Assembly: GCA_003248315.1 (NCBI GenBank)
Contig: QKWM01000004.1
Span: forward strand, 3,717,001-3,781,000
Direction: 5' to 3'
Length of the DNA: 64,000 bases
DNA from: Streptomyces sp. SW4
GTDB taxonomy: Bacteria; Actinomycetota; Actinomycetes; Streptomycetales; Streptomycetaceae
A program made the translations under genes and the position numbers. This document shows positions 18,225 to 29,263 of this stretch, one piece after another (positions within the stretch are counted from its first letter, which is position 1; each line of letters starts with the position of its first letter). A model generated the notes under the pieces. That model saw only the letters and a program-made list of their open reading frames with translations, made no database searches and was not told where the DNA came from.

Positions 18225-21190
18225 TCAGCGCGGCTCGGTCTCCTGCACCCTCTCCACAGCCGCAGCCTGCGCCGGGATCGTCAAAGCAAGCTGCTCCCAG
18301 TCCGTCTCCTCCGGCTCGGGAGCCGTCTCGACGCCCGGGGCCGCCCCGTGTCCGGGTCGGCGTCGGAGGCGGAGTCGATGGCCTCGCGCCCTTCCCCGCC
18401 GTCCTCGTTCTGGGTCGGCAGGACGTACTCCTGGGCGAGCCCCGCGAGGTGCAGGGGCAGCGGCAGGCTCAGCGCGTCCGGCAGGTCGGGGGCCTGCCGC
18501 AGCTGGTGCACGGCGAGCGCGAGCGCTTCCGGAACGTCGCCGTCGCCGGGGTGGCACCCCAGAACGGCGATCTCCACCAGCCCGGGGTTCCAGGCGGCCT
18601 TGTCCGTGTCGATGGTGACCTTGCCCTTGGTGTTCACGCGGGGCGCCAGCTTGTCGGCGGCGACCGACAGCTTGAAGGTGCGGGCCTTGGGCGTCGTGGA
18701 CCAGAAGACGCGGGCCTTGTCGGGGTCAGCGGTCGGGTCCGTCCACAGGTGGGCGGCCAGACCGTTGGGGCCGTCCGGGTTCACGCCCCACCACTGGGCG
18801 GTCTCCCGGTTGCGTGCCGTACGCACCCGCACCAGCCGCAGGTCCGGGTCCAGGCGGCGCGAGGGGGCGTGGCCGTCGCGGAACTTGTCCGCCACCACGG
18901 TGCCGTCCTGGAGCCACGTCCAGTGCGAGCGCATGTTCTGCCCGTGGGCCAGCAGTACGGTCGGCGTGCCGCGCAGCGTGCGGCGCACCCGCTGGAGCCA
19001 TTCCTCGGTCGCCCGCCGCTGCTGGGCCATGTCCGCCCACCAGGACGGCCTCGTCACCGGGGCCTCGCCGTCGCGCGGCGCGGGGACGACGTCCTTGGGT
19101 ACCTCGCACTGCCTGGTCAGCTTCAGCAGCATCATCGGGTACGGCACCCAGGCGCGTGCCTCGTCGTCCCAGCCCTCCACCCGGGCCATCCCTGACCGGA
19201 CGGATCCGGGGTGACCAGCACGGCAACGGGCACATGTCCCGCCCACCGGGTGCGGCTGCGCCGGTTCTTGCGCACCATCCACACCGCCGCGTACCGCATG
19301 CCGGCGGGCAGACGCTCGCCGAGGCTGTGCTCGGGGTGGACCCTCACACCCAGCTGCCGCAGTCCGTCGTCCCAGGCCTTCGCCGCCCGGAACTCCTTGT
19401 TCTTCTCGCTGTTGTAGCCCTTGGCCTTCTTGGGCACGGCCATGAACTGGGTGAGCACGCCGGCGTCCGCGCAGCCCAGCCGCAGCGCGAATTTCGCGTC
19501 GTGGTCGGGGACGAGAAGTCCTTGGCCCGGTCGATCTCCACCAGGGCGAGCGTGGGCGCGGACGAGGAGACGCCCTCCTCGGTGAGGAAGGCCGTCATCT
19601 CCCGCCGGCGGTCGCGGATCGCGGCGGTGACCGCGGCACGCGAGTGCCGGGTGCCCTCCGGCAGGGCGAGGTCCTGGCCGAGGGAGCGGGAGAGCCGGCG
19701 GCAGCGCAGCCGCACGGTGAGTTCGGGGGACTGCCACTCCAGGACCACCGTGCCGTCGTAGGCCTCCTCGGTCGCCGGCGCGCCGCCGTCGCCCTTCAGA
19801 TCCAGGTGCGCGACGAGAGCGTTGATCGCGGTGTCCCGCATGACCGGGGTCTGCCACAGCAACCGCGCCTCAAGGGTGGGAAGTTCACCCGGGGAGATGT
19901 CATGGGAGAGGTGGCGCAGTGCGAAGGCCGTGCCGCTCCGCCGGGCCTCCGCGCGCCTGCGCTCCTCCTCGGTCTTCGCCGGCTCCTTCGAGGGCTCCTG
20001 GCGGGGGTTGCCGGGCGTGCTGCCCGACAGGCGGGTGCGGATCAGCGCGGGCACCGGCTCCAACTGCTCCGGAAGTGCCTGCAGGGCCCACTCCACGATC
20101 TTCGAGCGCTGGTCCGTCATCAGGCCGGGTCCGACCTCGTGCGTCCCCATGGCCGTGCTGTACAGGACCGCCGCACGCATGTCGTCCGCCAGCCAGCCGG
20201 CCGGGTCGGTGAGGATGGCGTCGGCGTCCGGGAACGACTCCGTGAGAGACATGCTCCGCAGCATCCCGGCGGGCCCGCCGCCGACCCAGTCGTACCCGCC
20301 CCGGCTCCAGGCGAGTCGCGCCACAGCGAACCGGTCGCTCGCCGGCGCCCCGGGCAGCCACGGCACGCGCGGCCGCAGCAGTACCGTGGTGCGGCGGCCG
20401 AACGGCAGGTACAGCCGCCCCGTCCTGGCGCTCACCCGAGTCGCGTACCGGCGGATGTGGCTGTGCACATGGAAGCGGGGCAGCGGGTCGAAGGGGACCG
20501 TCTGCAGCGTGATGTTCAGAACGACGGAGTACCACTCGGGACCCCGGCTTCCCTCGAACTCCAGTGCCTGGGAAACGAGTTCGGCGCCCCTGTCCATCGG
20601 CCCGCGCGGCATCGCCCGGAAACGCAGTCGGCCGCCCGCGAAGTCATAGGGCTCCAGGGCGAGGATGCGCCGGGCAAGCCAGTCGGTGGACAGCTGGAAC
20701 TGGCGCGGCTCCGGAGCGGCCGTACCACCGTCGGTGGGCCGCTCGTGGCGCAGCAGCTCCACGGGGACGCCCTCCTGCCACTGGGGAGGGTTCTCCAGCA
20801 GCGCCGAGCGGGTCTCGGACAGCAGCGAACGGAACTCGGGCTCAGGCCGCAGGTCCTTCAGCCAGGCGCCGAGGAGCCCCGTGAGCGCCGCGTCGGGCAG
20901 CGGATCGGGCACGTCCTCGGGAGCGTACAGCCAGAAGTCCGGCCCTCCCCGCGGTGGCGGTTGGGGCGGGGCCGCACCAGGATGTCGGGGGCGAGCGCCT
21001 GCACGACCTGGTCCATACGGAACGTGGGCACCGTCTCCAGCGGCTTGTCACGGCCCGCGTTGCACAGGGCCAGCAGCGCCCCGGTCCACTCCTCGGGAAA
21101 GGGCAGCGCGCGGTATCGCTCGACCACCGAGGCGTTGGAGGAGACGGGACGTGCGGCGGCGGTGCGGATGGAGTCGTAGGGGCGAGCCAT
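18225..21190 (-). CDS. pPIWI-RE family protein (prokaryotic PIWI with conserved R and E), frameshifted
   Basis: About 990 residues after rejoining breaks near 20910, 19530, 19200 and 18330. The N-terminal half ('FRMDQVVQAL', 'WLARRILALEP', 'YSVVLNITLQTVPFDP', 'RRTTVLLRPRVPWL') matches the X-type (DUF3962) module. The C-terminal half is the MID-PIWI/RNase H-like module: 'GMRYAAVWMVRKNRRSRT', 'GHVPVAVLVTPDPSG', 'RVRTARNRETAQWWG' (conserved Arg) and 'NPGLVEIAVLG' (conserved Glu). This R/E pair names the family. pPIWI-RE proteins are predicted to use nucleic-acid guides or R-loops against invading DNA and to work with a DinG-like helicase and a REase, which are exactly the genes upstream. The start is ATG 21190, 25 bases after the helicase stop. 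Confidence 0.82.
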
Positions 21191-21215
21191 GATCAAGGGT
21201 CCTTTCGGATGCGGG

Positions 21216-24200
21216 TCAGCAGGTGTGGTGTGCGATCTCGCGCAGCGCCTTGTACAGCGGCGCGTACAGCAGCCGGGCGACCGCGGGGTCCGCGGGATCG
21301 GGGCAGTCGGGCGGCGGGGCGCCCTCCGCGAAGTAGGGGGCGAGCACGTCGCGCAGACCGGTCAGCAGGCCGTCCTCCTGCGGAAGCGGTGCCGCCGCGG
21401 CGCCGGGTGACAGCAGCTTGGCTGTACGCGGCGCGAACCGGGCGTCGACGAAGACCACGCGGGCGGGCACCCCACCTCGCACCAGACGGCCGATGACCTG
21501 CCAGATCGTCACCAGCTGGTCCCAGGTGAAGGACGTCTTCTCGTGGTCGGACAGGCGGGAGTAGATGTAGCGGCGGGACAGCAGCCGGCGCCACTCGGCG
21601 CGCGCTACGTGCCGGAAGGCCAGCCCGGCCGCGTTCAGGTCCGCCCCGGCCGTGACCAGCTCGCTGAACGTGCCCTGCGGCAGGCCGGGTTCGTCGCGGG
21701 CGAACCGGGTCGCCCAGTCGTTGATCGCGAACACGGCCAGGGCGAGGTCGTCCGGGCGGGGATGCGGCCGGGCGAGGAACAGGGCCGTACCGAAAGCCGC
21801 GTTGCGCTGGGCGTTGAGGATGTTGTGTCCGCGCTCGACGGCCATCAGTGGGGCCACGAGGATCTCCGCCGTGGTGTCCTGGGCGAACATGGCGAGGTCG
21901 CCCCGGCGCAGCGCCGTGACCCGGTCCGCCTCCGACCGGGGCGGCGCCGAGCCGCGTACGGCCTGCTCCAGGTCGGCGTCGTCGGCGGTCAGCACACGAA
22001 CGCGGCCGTGCCAGCGCTCCATCTCGTGCAGGACCTCCGCCGCGGTGTGCGCCTCCTTGTAGCTGCCGACCAGGAGGATCGCCCGGCGTCGGCGGCTGTC
22101 GGCGACCCTGGCCAGTTCCTGCTCCAGCGGGCTCGGGGCGCCGCCCGGCCGGGGGAGCCGAGCCGGCTGACCATCGCCCGGCAGGCGGCGGGCCGGGCCT
22201 TCGGCTCGGTACCCGACAGGCTGAGGGGGCGGCCCTCGTCGTCGTAGAGGAAGTGCGTACTGAATTCCGACTCACTCACGGCCTTGAGGGACCGTGATGA
22301 GGGTGTCAGGACCGCGCCCACCGGGGCGACCACGTGCGCGCGTGTCGAGGTGCCCGCCCAGCTGGTACCGGACATCAGCACGACGTGCGGTCCTCTGCGC
22401 CCGCGGCCTGGGTCGGCTCCCACGTCGGGCAGCGAGAGAAGGAGTTCGCGGCCCACGCCCGCGCACCGGAAGAAGCGCAGGGTGCCGCTGTGCCGCCCCT
22501 CGACATCGCGTTCCCGATCGTCGGGCAGGTACTGGAACCCCAGAACGTTGCCCATCGGCGCCTCCGGGACCAGCGGGGCGTAGTCGAGCGGCGGACGGCG
22601 GGACAGCTCGTTGCCGGTCGAGTCAAGGTGCAGGGCCGCCTCGACCTGTGGCCAGAGGAAGACCAGCCGCTCTAGACGCTGGTGGAGGGCGCTGAGCAGC
22701 AGCATGAACTCCAGGCGCCGCGCGGTTAGATCGAGCCAAGCCTCGTCCTGGATCCGGGTGGAGGCGGGGGTGTCCGCGAGCAGCGGGCGCAGCATGGCGA
22801 GGACGCGCTCGCGCGTGTCGGAGGAGGACAGCGTGGTCAGCAGGTCCTGGGCCAGGCGCACCAGTTGGTCCGTCGTATTGCCGTATGGGCCTCGGCCACC
22901 CAGGGGATCGTCCCGGAAGTCGTCGAACTGCTCGGTCAGTTCGGCGCGGTGGGCATCCATCTCCGGCCCGGCCGACTCGGGCTCCAAAGCGTCGTCCTCG
23001 TATGCCTCGTACAGCTCCGATTCGTCGGACACCCCGTCCGGAGCGCCGGAATCGGTATCGCCCGCGAACCAGGAGCTGAGCAGCTTCTCCTGGAGCGTCC
23101 AGGGGCTGAAGTACTCGATGTCGGCCCACTCGCGCAGGTCCGCGTCGGAGATCAGCAGCTTGTACAGGCGGTCCGTGGCGGCGTGCACCACCGTGAGCGA
23201 CGAGGACCAGCGCTCGACTTCCTGGTCGGTGAGCGGCAACCGACCCTGCCGGGACAGCTCCTCGATGCGGTGGGTCTGCACCTGGTCCAGCCAGGATTCG
23301 GGGCCGGGAGAAACCAGCGTTGCCGAGGGCGCGAAGATCTCGTCCAGCTTCATCTGCACCGAGTCGGCTTCGTCCACGACGATGATGTCGCTGCGCAGGC
23401 AGGCCAGTTCCAGATGATGCAGCCGCTCCTCGCCCAGGTGGCGCGGCACGGCCGACTGCACGAGGCTCGCCGGGTTGGCCACCCAGATCAGGGAGTCGAC
23501 CAGCTCCCGGGCCGCACGGTGACGCGGGCACACGTACCACAGAGGGCACCCGTGCGGGGTTCCCTTCACCTCCGTCGGGCGGTCGTCCTCGGACGGGGAC
23601 CGCCGCTGCCCCGGCCGGTAGGGCTCGGGCAGTACGCCGGAGTCCGGGTTCTCGTCCCGCGTGCGCTTCTTCTCCGGGTAGAGCGAGGTGCACGGCGCGT
23701 CCGCGAACCGCAGGGGCTGTGCCGCCTCGGTCCCGCGCAGCGCGTCCACCACGCACACCGTGCTCAGGTGGTCGAAGCCCGGGTCGTCGTGGTCCAGCAG
23801 GTTGTGCACCTCACGGGAGGCGAGCCGTCGGTGCAGCCGCTGCACATGGGTCTCCCGTGTGGTCAGACCCAGCACCGGCGTGGCGGTGAGTCCCAGATCG
23901 CGGAACAGAGCCGTAAGGCGCAGTTGTTCGGCCACGTCGCCCACGACGAGCGTGGTGCGCAGCGCTGGAGTCCGGCGAGCTCCCCAGACCGCGAGGAGCG
24001 TCATCAGGGTCGACTTGCCCGCACCGACCATGCCGGCCAGGTGCAGCAGTCCGTCGAGCCGGAGATCACCCTCCTGCGAGAAGCCCATCCCGTCCGCGTC
24101 ACGCGGGAAGATGTGCAGCTCGGTGAGGCGGTCCTCCCAGTGGCCCGGGTTCTCGACCTCGTTCTCTCGCTCCGTCGCGTCCATCCAGCGGGCGGTCTCG

Positions 24201-24818
24201 ATGAGTTCAGTCCGGCTGATCGTGAGCGGGTCACCCTTCCCTGGCCGTCCCGCCTCCGGGGCGTGACCGGGAACGGGGTCGGGACGCAGTTCCTCGGGCA
24301 GCGTCACGGAGGTGGGACGGCGCCGGTCGACGAAGGTGGCGCGGCCGGCCGGCGCGAGGGGCAGGGCCTTGCGGGCCAGCGGAGGCAGCGCGGTGAGGGC
24401 GGCGTCGTACACGGCGAACCGGTCCGAGGCGACGGCCGGCTCACGCCGCCGCGCCGGCCGGTCGAGCGCGGTGACCTCATAGGCTCGCAGCCGGTCCGGC
24501 AGGCCCCGGTAGGTCTCCAGGGTGCGCTCCCAGGCGCGGCCGCGGCGCAGATGCCACAGCAGGTGACGGCCCGCGATGAGCATGACCTCATGCTCGGGGA
24601 GGTGACGTATCCCGGGCGCCGGCGAACTTGTAGCCGCCGAACAGGACGTAGGCACCGCGGGCGGGCTCATACGGCGCGATGTGCTCCAGGATCCGCAGGG
24701 CCAGTTCCGCCTGACACAGCAGGCTGGGCTTGACGTCGCCGAGCTCGGCGGGCACCTCGTCCCACAATCGGGTGAGCTCCCTGCTGACCGGATGGTGCCA
24801 GCTGTCGCGGTCACGCAT
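21216..24818 (-). CDS. DinG/XPD-like helicase of the pPIWI-RE system (frameshifted)
   Basis: About 1200 residues with breaks near 24610 and 22150. Helicase motifs: 'LLHLAGMVGAGKSTLMTLL' (Walker A), 'IIVVDEADSVQMKLDE' (DEAD-type Walker B), 'VVLMSGTSWAG' (motif III-like) and, in the last third, 'LVTIWQVIGRLVRGGVPARV' (motif VI). Between them 'CPLWYVCPRH' and the upstream 'APCTSLYPEK' supply Cys residues where XPD/DinG enzymes hold an Fe-S cluster; a four-Cys cluster here is inferred. The start is ATG 24818, which overlaps the end of the REase gene by 8 bases. Such helicases are a constant partner of pPIWI-RE and are thought to unwind DNA or R-loops for it. Confidence 0.82.
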
Positions 24819-25984
24819 CGCCGGTGGCCTCCTTACGCGTGGCTCCGCCGACGCGCGCGAGCCGGTCCTCGGCGCGGGCGAGCAGGTGAGTGTCGGTGAG
24901 CAACGGAACTCGGCGGGCGGCGGCCGGGCGGTTGCGCTCATAGGTGGCGATGTAGCCCGGCCGGTCGTCGACACGGTCCTGCGGCACGACCCAGAAGGCC
25001 TCGTCGTACCGGGGCTCCTGCGGCACCGGCCGGGCGGCCCGCCCCAGGAACGCCGGATGGGCCCAGTCCTTCACGTCCACCGCCCACACCCAGCCGTCGG
25101 GAAGGTGACATGCACGTCGTACGCGTCGTACGCCGGCCACATCCGCACCTTCAGCCCGAGCGCGGTCAGCCGCCCTTCCAGTTGCATCTCCGCCCGTCCA
25201 GGACCGGTGACGAACTGGCGCAACGGCCTGGCCAACTGGAGCAGCTCACCGGCCTCCTCCTTCGCGATGCGACGCCCCACCGGCGGCCGGCCCCGGCGGC
25301 GGCAGCGGTCCCGCTCGCACCACCAGCCGCCATCGGGCAGCGGCGTCAGCAGGGTGAGGCACCGGCCGCAGGTCGCGTAAACATCACCGCGCAGATAACT
25401 GTCCGGAACGGGGCGGTAGATGCGGCGCAGAAGCTCCTTCACCGGGTCGAGTACATGGTCCATCGACACGGCCCACTCCTCGGCCGAGGTGAGGACGGGC
25501 CGGGTGACCAGGAGCCGCCGGAACTCGGTGTACGCATCCTCCTCGCCGTACTCGCGGCACAACCGCAGCGCGGCGCGGATGATCTCACGGTCGTAGAGAA
25601 CGAGCGCGCTGTCCGAGAACTGCTCCGCCCACTCGTAGCACAACTCGGTGGGGCGCGAAGACTCCGGGTCGAGCAGCAGGTCGTCCGGTCCGGCCGCCTC
25701 GGCCGGCAGGTCCACCGGCCAGTCCGCCACCGGTCGCTCGCGGCACCAGGACAGCAGGTCCGGAAGGCTCACCGGAGGCTCGGCCCCGCGCTCCAGGCAA
25801 GCCAGCACCGTCCGGTCGAGGGCGCGCTGGACCTCGGGCGGGTAGGGCAGGGAGAAGGCCTCGGGCCGGTGGCCGCGTCGAGCACCGTGAGAGCGGTGGC
25901 GAGCGTGCGCATGAGAGGGATGCCGCGATGGGCGGACCAGTCGGTGTCGTGGGTCGGCATTCCGTTGCCGGTCGTCGCGGTCAC
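24811..25984 (-). CDS. pPIWI-RE-associated restriction-endonuclease-fold nuclease (frameshifted)
   Basis: About 391 residues after rejoining near 25880 and 25105. The C-terminal third has 'GRAEMQLEGRLTALG' (Glu on the first helix), 'YDAYDVHVTF' and 'GWVWAVDVKDWAHP', giving the E...D...D-x-K pattern of REase-fold nucleases; the spacing matches the REase domain described for pPIWI-RE operons. A zinc-ribbon-like 'ATCGRCLTLL...GWWCERDRC' precedes it, and the N-terminal half is helical. Start GTG 25984 overlaps the stop of the upstream nuclease gene (GTGA), and its end overlaps the helicase start. It is the probable DNA-cleaving subunit of the pPIWI-RE system. Confidence 0.78.
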
Positions 25985-27622
25985 TGTGCCTCCAGGTGCG
26001 CGCGGCCGGCCGCGCAGTGCGTGAGCACCTCGCAGTCGCCGCAGTGACCGCCGGGCGTCGGCGCGTACGTCTCGTCCACCGCCCAGGGGCCGGCGAGCCC
26101 GGCGATGATGCGGCGTGCTTCGGTCCGGGTGTCGGGATCACCGGGATCGATCTCCTCGCAGCGCGACTTCCCGGTCCCTTCCGCGTCCAGGTACAGCACC
26201 TCCAGCTCGATCAGCGACCGGCGCGGATCACCACCGGGCACTCCGGCGGACATCATCAGCACCGCGAAGGCGAGCTGCGGGTACGTCTCCATCAACGCGC
26301 GCCCCTCCCAGGGGGGTTTCGCAGCCGTCTTCGTCTCGTGCCAGATCCAGCCTCCGGAACGGGTGTACAGGAGGTCAGGATCGGCGATCAGGACGACGTC
26401 CAGTTCGGGGTCGTACGCGGTCAGGCGTGGCTGCACCCGTACGACCTCGTCGGACGGCAGGCCGTCGAGAGGGCAGGCCCGTTGGTGTTCGGCGAGCAGG
26501 GCGAGGGCGGTCGGCAGTTCGGCGGGGAGAGGCCGGGAAGAGTGTCCGGGAGGGGGGCCGTGCGGCAGCATCCGTTCTCGTGACGCAGGTTGAGCCATTC
26601 GTCGACCGCACGTCCCCTGCGGATCGGCTCGCTCTCCGGATCCCCCGACTTCAGGTGCAGTACCCGGGTGAGGTGGAACTGCGCCGGGCAGCGCGCATGG
26701 ACGCGCAGGTCGCTCGCGGACACGGAGCGGCGGGTGCGGGGGCGGCGTGGCCCGGGAACCCCGAGAACGCCGCGAGCCCGGAGCGGCTGTTCGCAACCCA
26801 CCAGTCCTTCGCAACGCGTGCAGCTGGAGCCGGGGTTGAGCCGGTCGTCCTCGACCACCCGGCGCAGCACGGGCTTGGCGTGCTCGGTGAACCGCCGCTC
26901 GACCTCGTCGGCGTCCCAGTCGGCCAGCACGTCATGATCGCCGCTGCCGCAGCCGATGCCTACGATCCGGACGCGCTGCGGTCGGACGGTGCTGCCGGGC
27001 GCGGGACGGAAGATGTCCCTGAATGCCGACTGGGAAGGGGTGCCCGTCAGTGCCACGGCTGCCGCCTCCGCGATCTCCGCGGGCGGCCGGTCCCCTTGAC
27101 GGAGTTCACGGAGAGCAGCCACAGCTCGCGTTCCGCCCCGTCGGCGGACGCGTACCGGCGTCCCCACGCCGTGCGCTCGTAGCGGATCGCACCGCGGGCG
27201 TCCGGTACCTCGCTCTGGGTGCTGGCCGTCCACTGGGCGCGCACCGGCAGGGTCGGCGGGCGCCCGAGCACGCGCCGCTGCGTTTCGCGCGCCGTGCGCG
27301 CCAGCAGGTAGGAGCGAACGGCTGATTCGGTCCAACTCGCGTGTCCTGCATGGTACTTCTGATTCTTCAGAAGCCGCGTCAAAGCACTGTCGACGTCCTC
27401 TCCCTCGTGCTCGACCGCGTCCAGGACGCTCATGACCGGCCCGAGGGCGAAGTCCTCGACGGGCTTGCCCCGCGGGCGCGGCGGAACCTGAGCGAGCAGT
27501 GCCCTGGCGCGTAGGGCGTTGCCGCGCGGGCAGTCCTGAGGGTCCTCGCGCAGCAGTGGCAGCGAGGTGCGGATGAGTCGGATGTCTCCGTTCGTTCCGG
27601 GCGGAGGCAGGTGGAGCGACAC
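25981..27622 (-). CDS. RecB/Cas4-like PD-(D/E)XK nuclease with Fe-S-type cysteines (frameshifted)
   Basis: About 547 residues with breaks near 27075 and 26540. Nuclease signatures in the second half: 'SASDLRVHARCPAQFHL', 'IRRGRAVDEWL', 'LIADPDLLY', 'GWIWHETKTAAK' (D...E-x-K), 'ETYPQLAFAVLMM' (Q motif) and a terminal 'HCGDCEVLTHC' (C-x2-C-x5-C). The first Cys in 'ARCP' plus this trio is the AddB/Cas4 Fe-S pattern. A second C-x2-C-x5-C ('CTRCEGLVGC') lies upstream. Start GTG 27622 has AAGGGG about 8 bases before it. It is the first gene of the four-gene pPIWI-RE operon and is divergent from the kinase at 27772. Exonuclease or end-processing activity is inferred from the fold. Confidence 0.75.
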
Positions 27623-27678
27623 GATGCACCCCTTACGGGCGTGGTGAGACGAGAGCGCCAACGCACCCAGGGAAGCTT

Positions 27679-27698
27679 ATGTGTGTGAACTGAGTCAA
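27679..27698 (+). promoter_or_regulatory. island motif in the divergent pPIWI-RE/kinase promoter region
   Basis: The plus strand reads ATGTGTGTGAACTGAGTCAA and ends 73 bases before the kinase GTG. The same block lies about 60 bases upstream of the pPIWI-RE operon in the opposite orientation, so it could serve both. GTGAA (27685-27689) is followed by a matching TTCAC (27703-27707). A separate near-perfect palindrome, TGACACCGTGTCA (27740-27752), lies between it and the kinase start. Confidence 0.6.
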
Positions 27699-27771
27699 GC
27701 GATTCACTCGATGTGATCCGTGAACCGCTACAGTGTGGCTGACACCGTGTCATGAACAGCCGGGGTGAGGC

Positions 27772-29258
27772 GTGGAAGCCGGGGAAGTCCTCGACGACCG
27801 CTACCGAGTCAAGGAAGCGCTCGACCAGGGCGGCATGGGCACGATCTGGACGGCCACCGATCTGGAAACCGGGCAGTTGGTCGCCGTCAAGGTGCTGCGG
27901 CTCGACGCTTACACGCAGGGGCGATTCACTCCGGCGGAGCGCGCGCGACGCCGGGTCGAACTGCTGAAACGGTTCGAACGCGAGGGTGTCATCCTCGAGG
28001 AATTGAAGCACCCTGGGATCCCGCGCCTGCTGCACCGTGGCTACCTGGGCGAGGAGCCCTTCCTCGTCATGGAGTACGTCGAGGGGGTCAGCCTGCGCGA
28101 ATTTCTGGACATGCGCCGGCCATTCCCGTTCGACGCCGCGGTCGCCGTCGCCGTTCAGGTCGCCGAAGCCCTGGGGCACGCGCATGCGAACGGCGTTGTG
28201 CACCGTGACCTGAAACCGGGCAACGTGGTCATCGCCTTCGCGAACGGAGCAGTGAAGCTCCTCGACTTCGGCATCGCCTACCTCACCGACCCCGACGCGA
28301 CCCGTTACACCGCACTCGGTGCGACGCCGGGCAGCGCCGGGTACATGGCCCCGGAGCAGTTGCGGGGCCAGCAGGACATCTCCGCCTCGGTGGACCTCTA
28401 TGCATTCGGCTGTGTGCTGTTCGAACTCCTCACCGGCGAGAAGCCCTTCGAGGACAAGCCGGACCGGAACAGGGACACCCAGCACCTCGAGGACCTGCCG
28501 CCGCGCCTGCGGAGCATCAACATCGGCATTCCCCAGGAACTGGACGACCTGGCCTGGGACCTCCTTGCCAAGGCCCCGGCCGACCGCCCCGAGACCATCG
28601 ACGAAGTACTGGACGTTCTTCGTGACTTCCTGCCGAAGCCAGGTGACCCCGCCCCGGATCCGGAGCTGGATCCGGACCCGACCGCACGCTATCGGCTGCG
28701 GGAGAGCCCGGTGGCCGGCACGGCGGACACGCGTCCCACCCTCCGGGCCACATCACGACGTCCGGTCCGCCGTCGTGGCGGGTGGCTGGGGCGCAACCAG
28801 TTCGCTGGGCGGATCGCGCAGGCTCGGGCGGAACTGCTCACCGACGGTCCTGGCGACCGCTGCACCGAGCTCCTCGACCTGTTGCCCAAGGCGGTGTCGG
28901 ACTGGGGTGCCCGCGAGCCGATCGTCCTGGAGGGGCGGCTGGTGTGTGCCGACGCCGCCCGGCTGGACGGTCGTACGGGGGAGGCGAAAGAGCAGTACCA
29001 GCACGTGGCCGAGAACGGAGACCCCTCGGATCCTCTCGTGCTGGAGGCCCGCCTCGGGGTTGCCGAATGCCTGATGCCCGAGGGGACTTCGCCGGGGCGT
29101 TCAGTGGCTGGCGCGCGGTGGTGCACAGCCTGTCTCTCGTCGCCGTGCCGGATTCCCACCGGCTGACGAGCCGCTGCCGCGAGGTCGCTGTCGAGCTGGC
29201 TGAATCCGGTTACGAAGCGCAGGTGGCCGACCTCCTCGCCCGGCTGCCCGAGCCGTAG
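27772..29258 (+). CDS. Ser/Thr protein kinase with C-terminal helical repeat region (frameshifted at 29080)
   Basis: About 495 residues. Kinase domain (residues about 9-280): 'ALDQGGMGTIWTA' (glycine loop), 'VAVKVLRL' (Lys), 'HRDLKPGNVVI' (catalytic loop), 'DFGIAYLTDP' (DFG), 'APEQLRG'. A Pro/Asp-rich linker is followed by a helical C-terminal region ('GRIAQARAELLTDG', 'GRTGEAKEQYQHV', 'DFAGAFSGWRAVV') of the same general layout as the kinase at 15370. One base lost near 29080 moves the true end ('DLLARLPEP') into another frame. Start GTG 27772. The gene ends 5 bases from the end of the convergent N-6 methylase. It is soluble and may phosphorylate partners in the same island. Confidence 0.85.
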
Positions 29259-29263
29259 CCGGG

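Noticed and set aside
27096..27109. Another copy of the island motif (TTGACGGAGTTCAC)
   Set aside because: It lies inside the coding sequence of the RecB/Cas4-like gene (encoding VNSVK), far from any start, and differs at the core, so it is probably chance.
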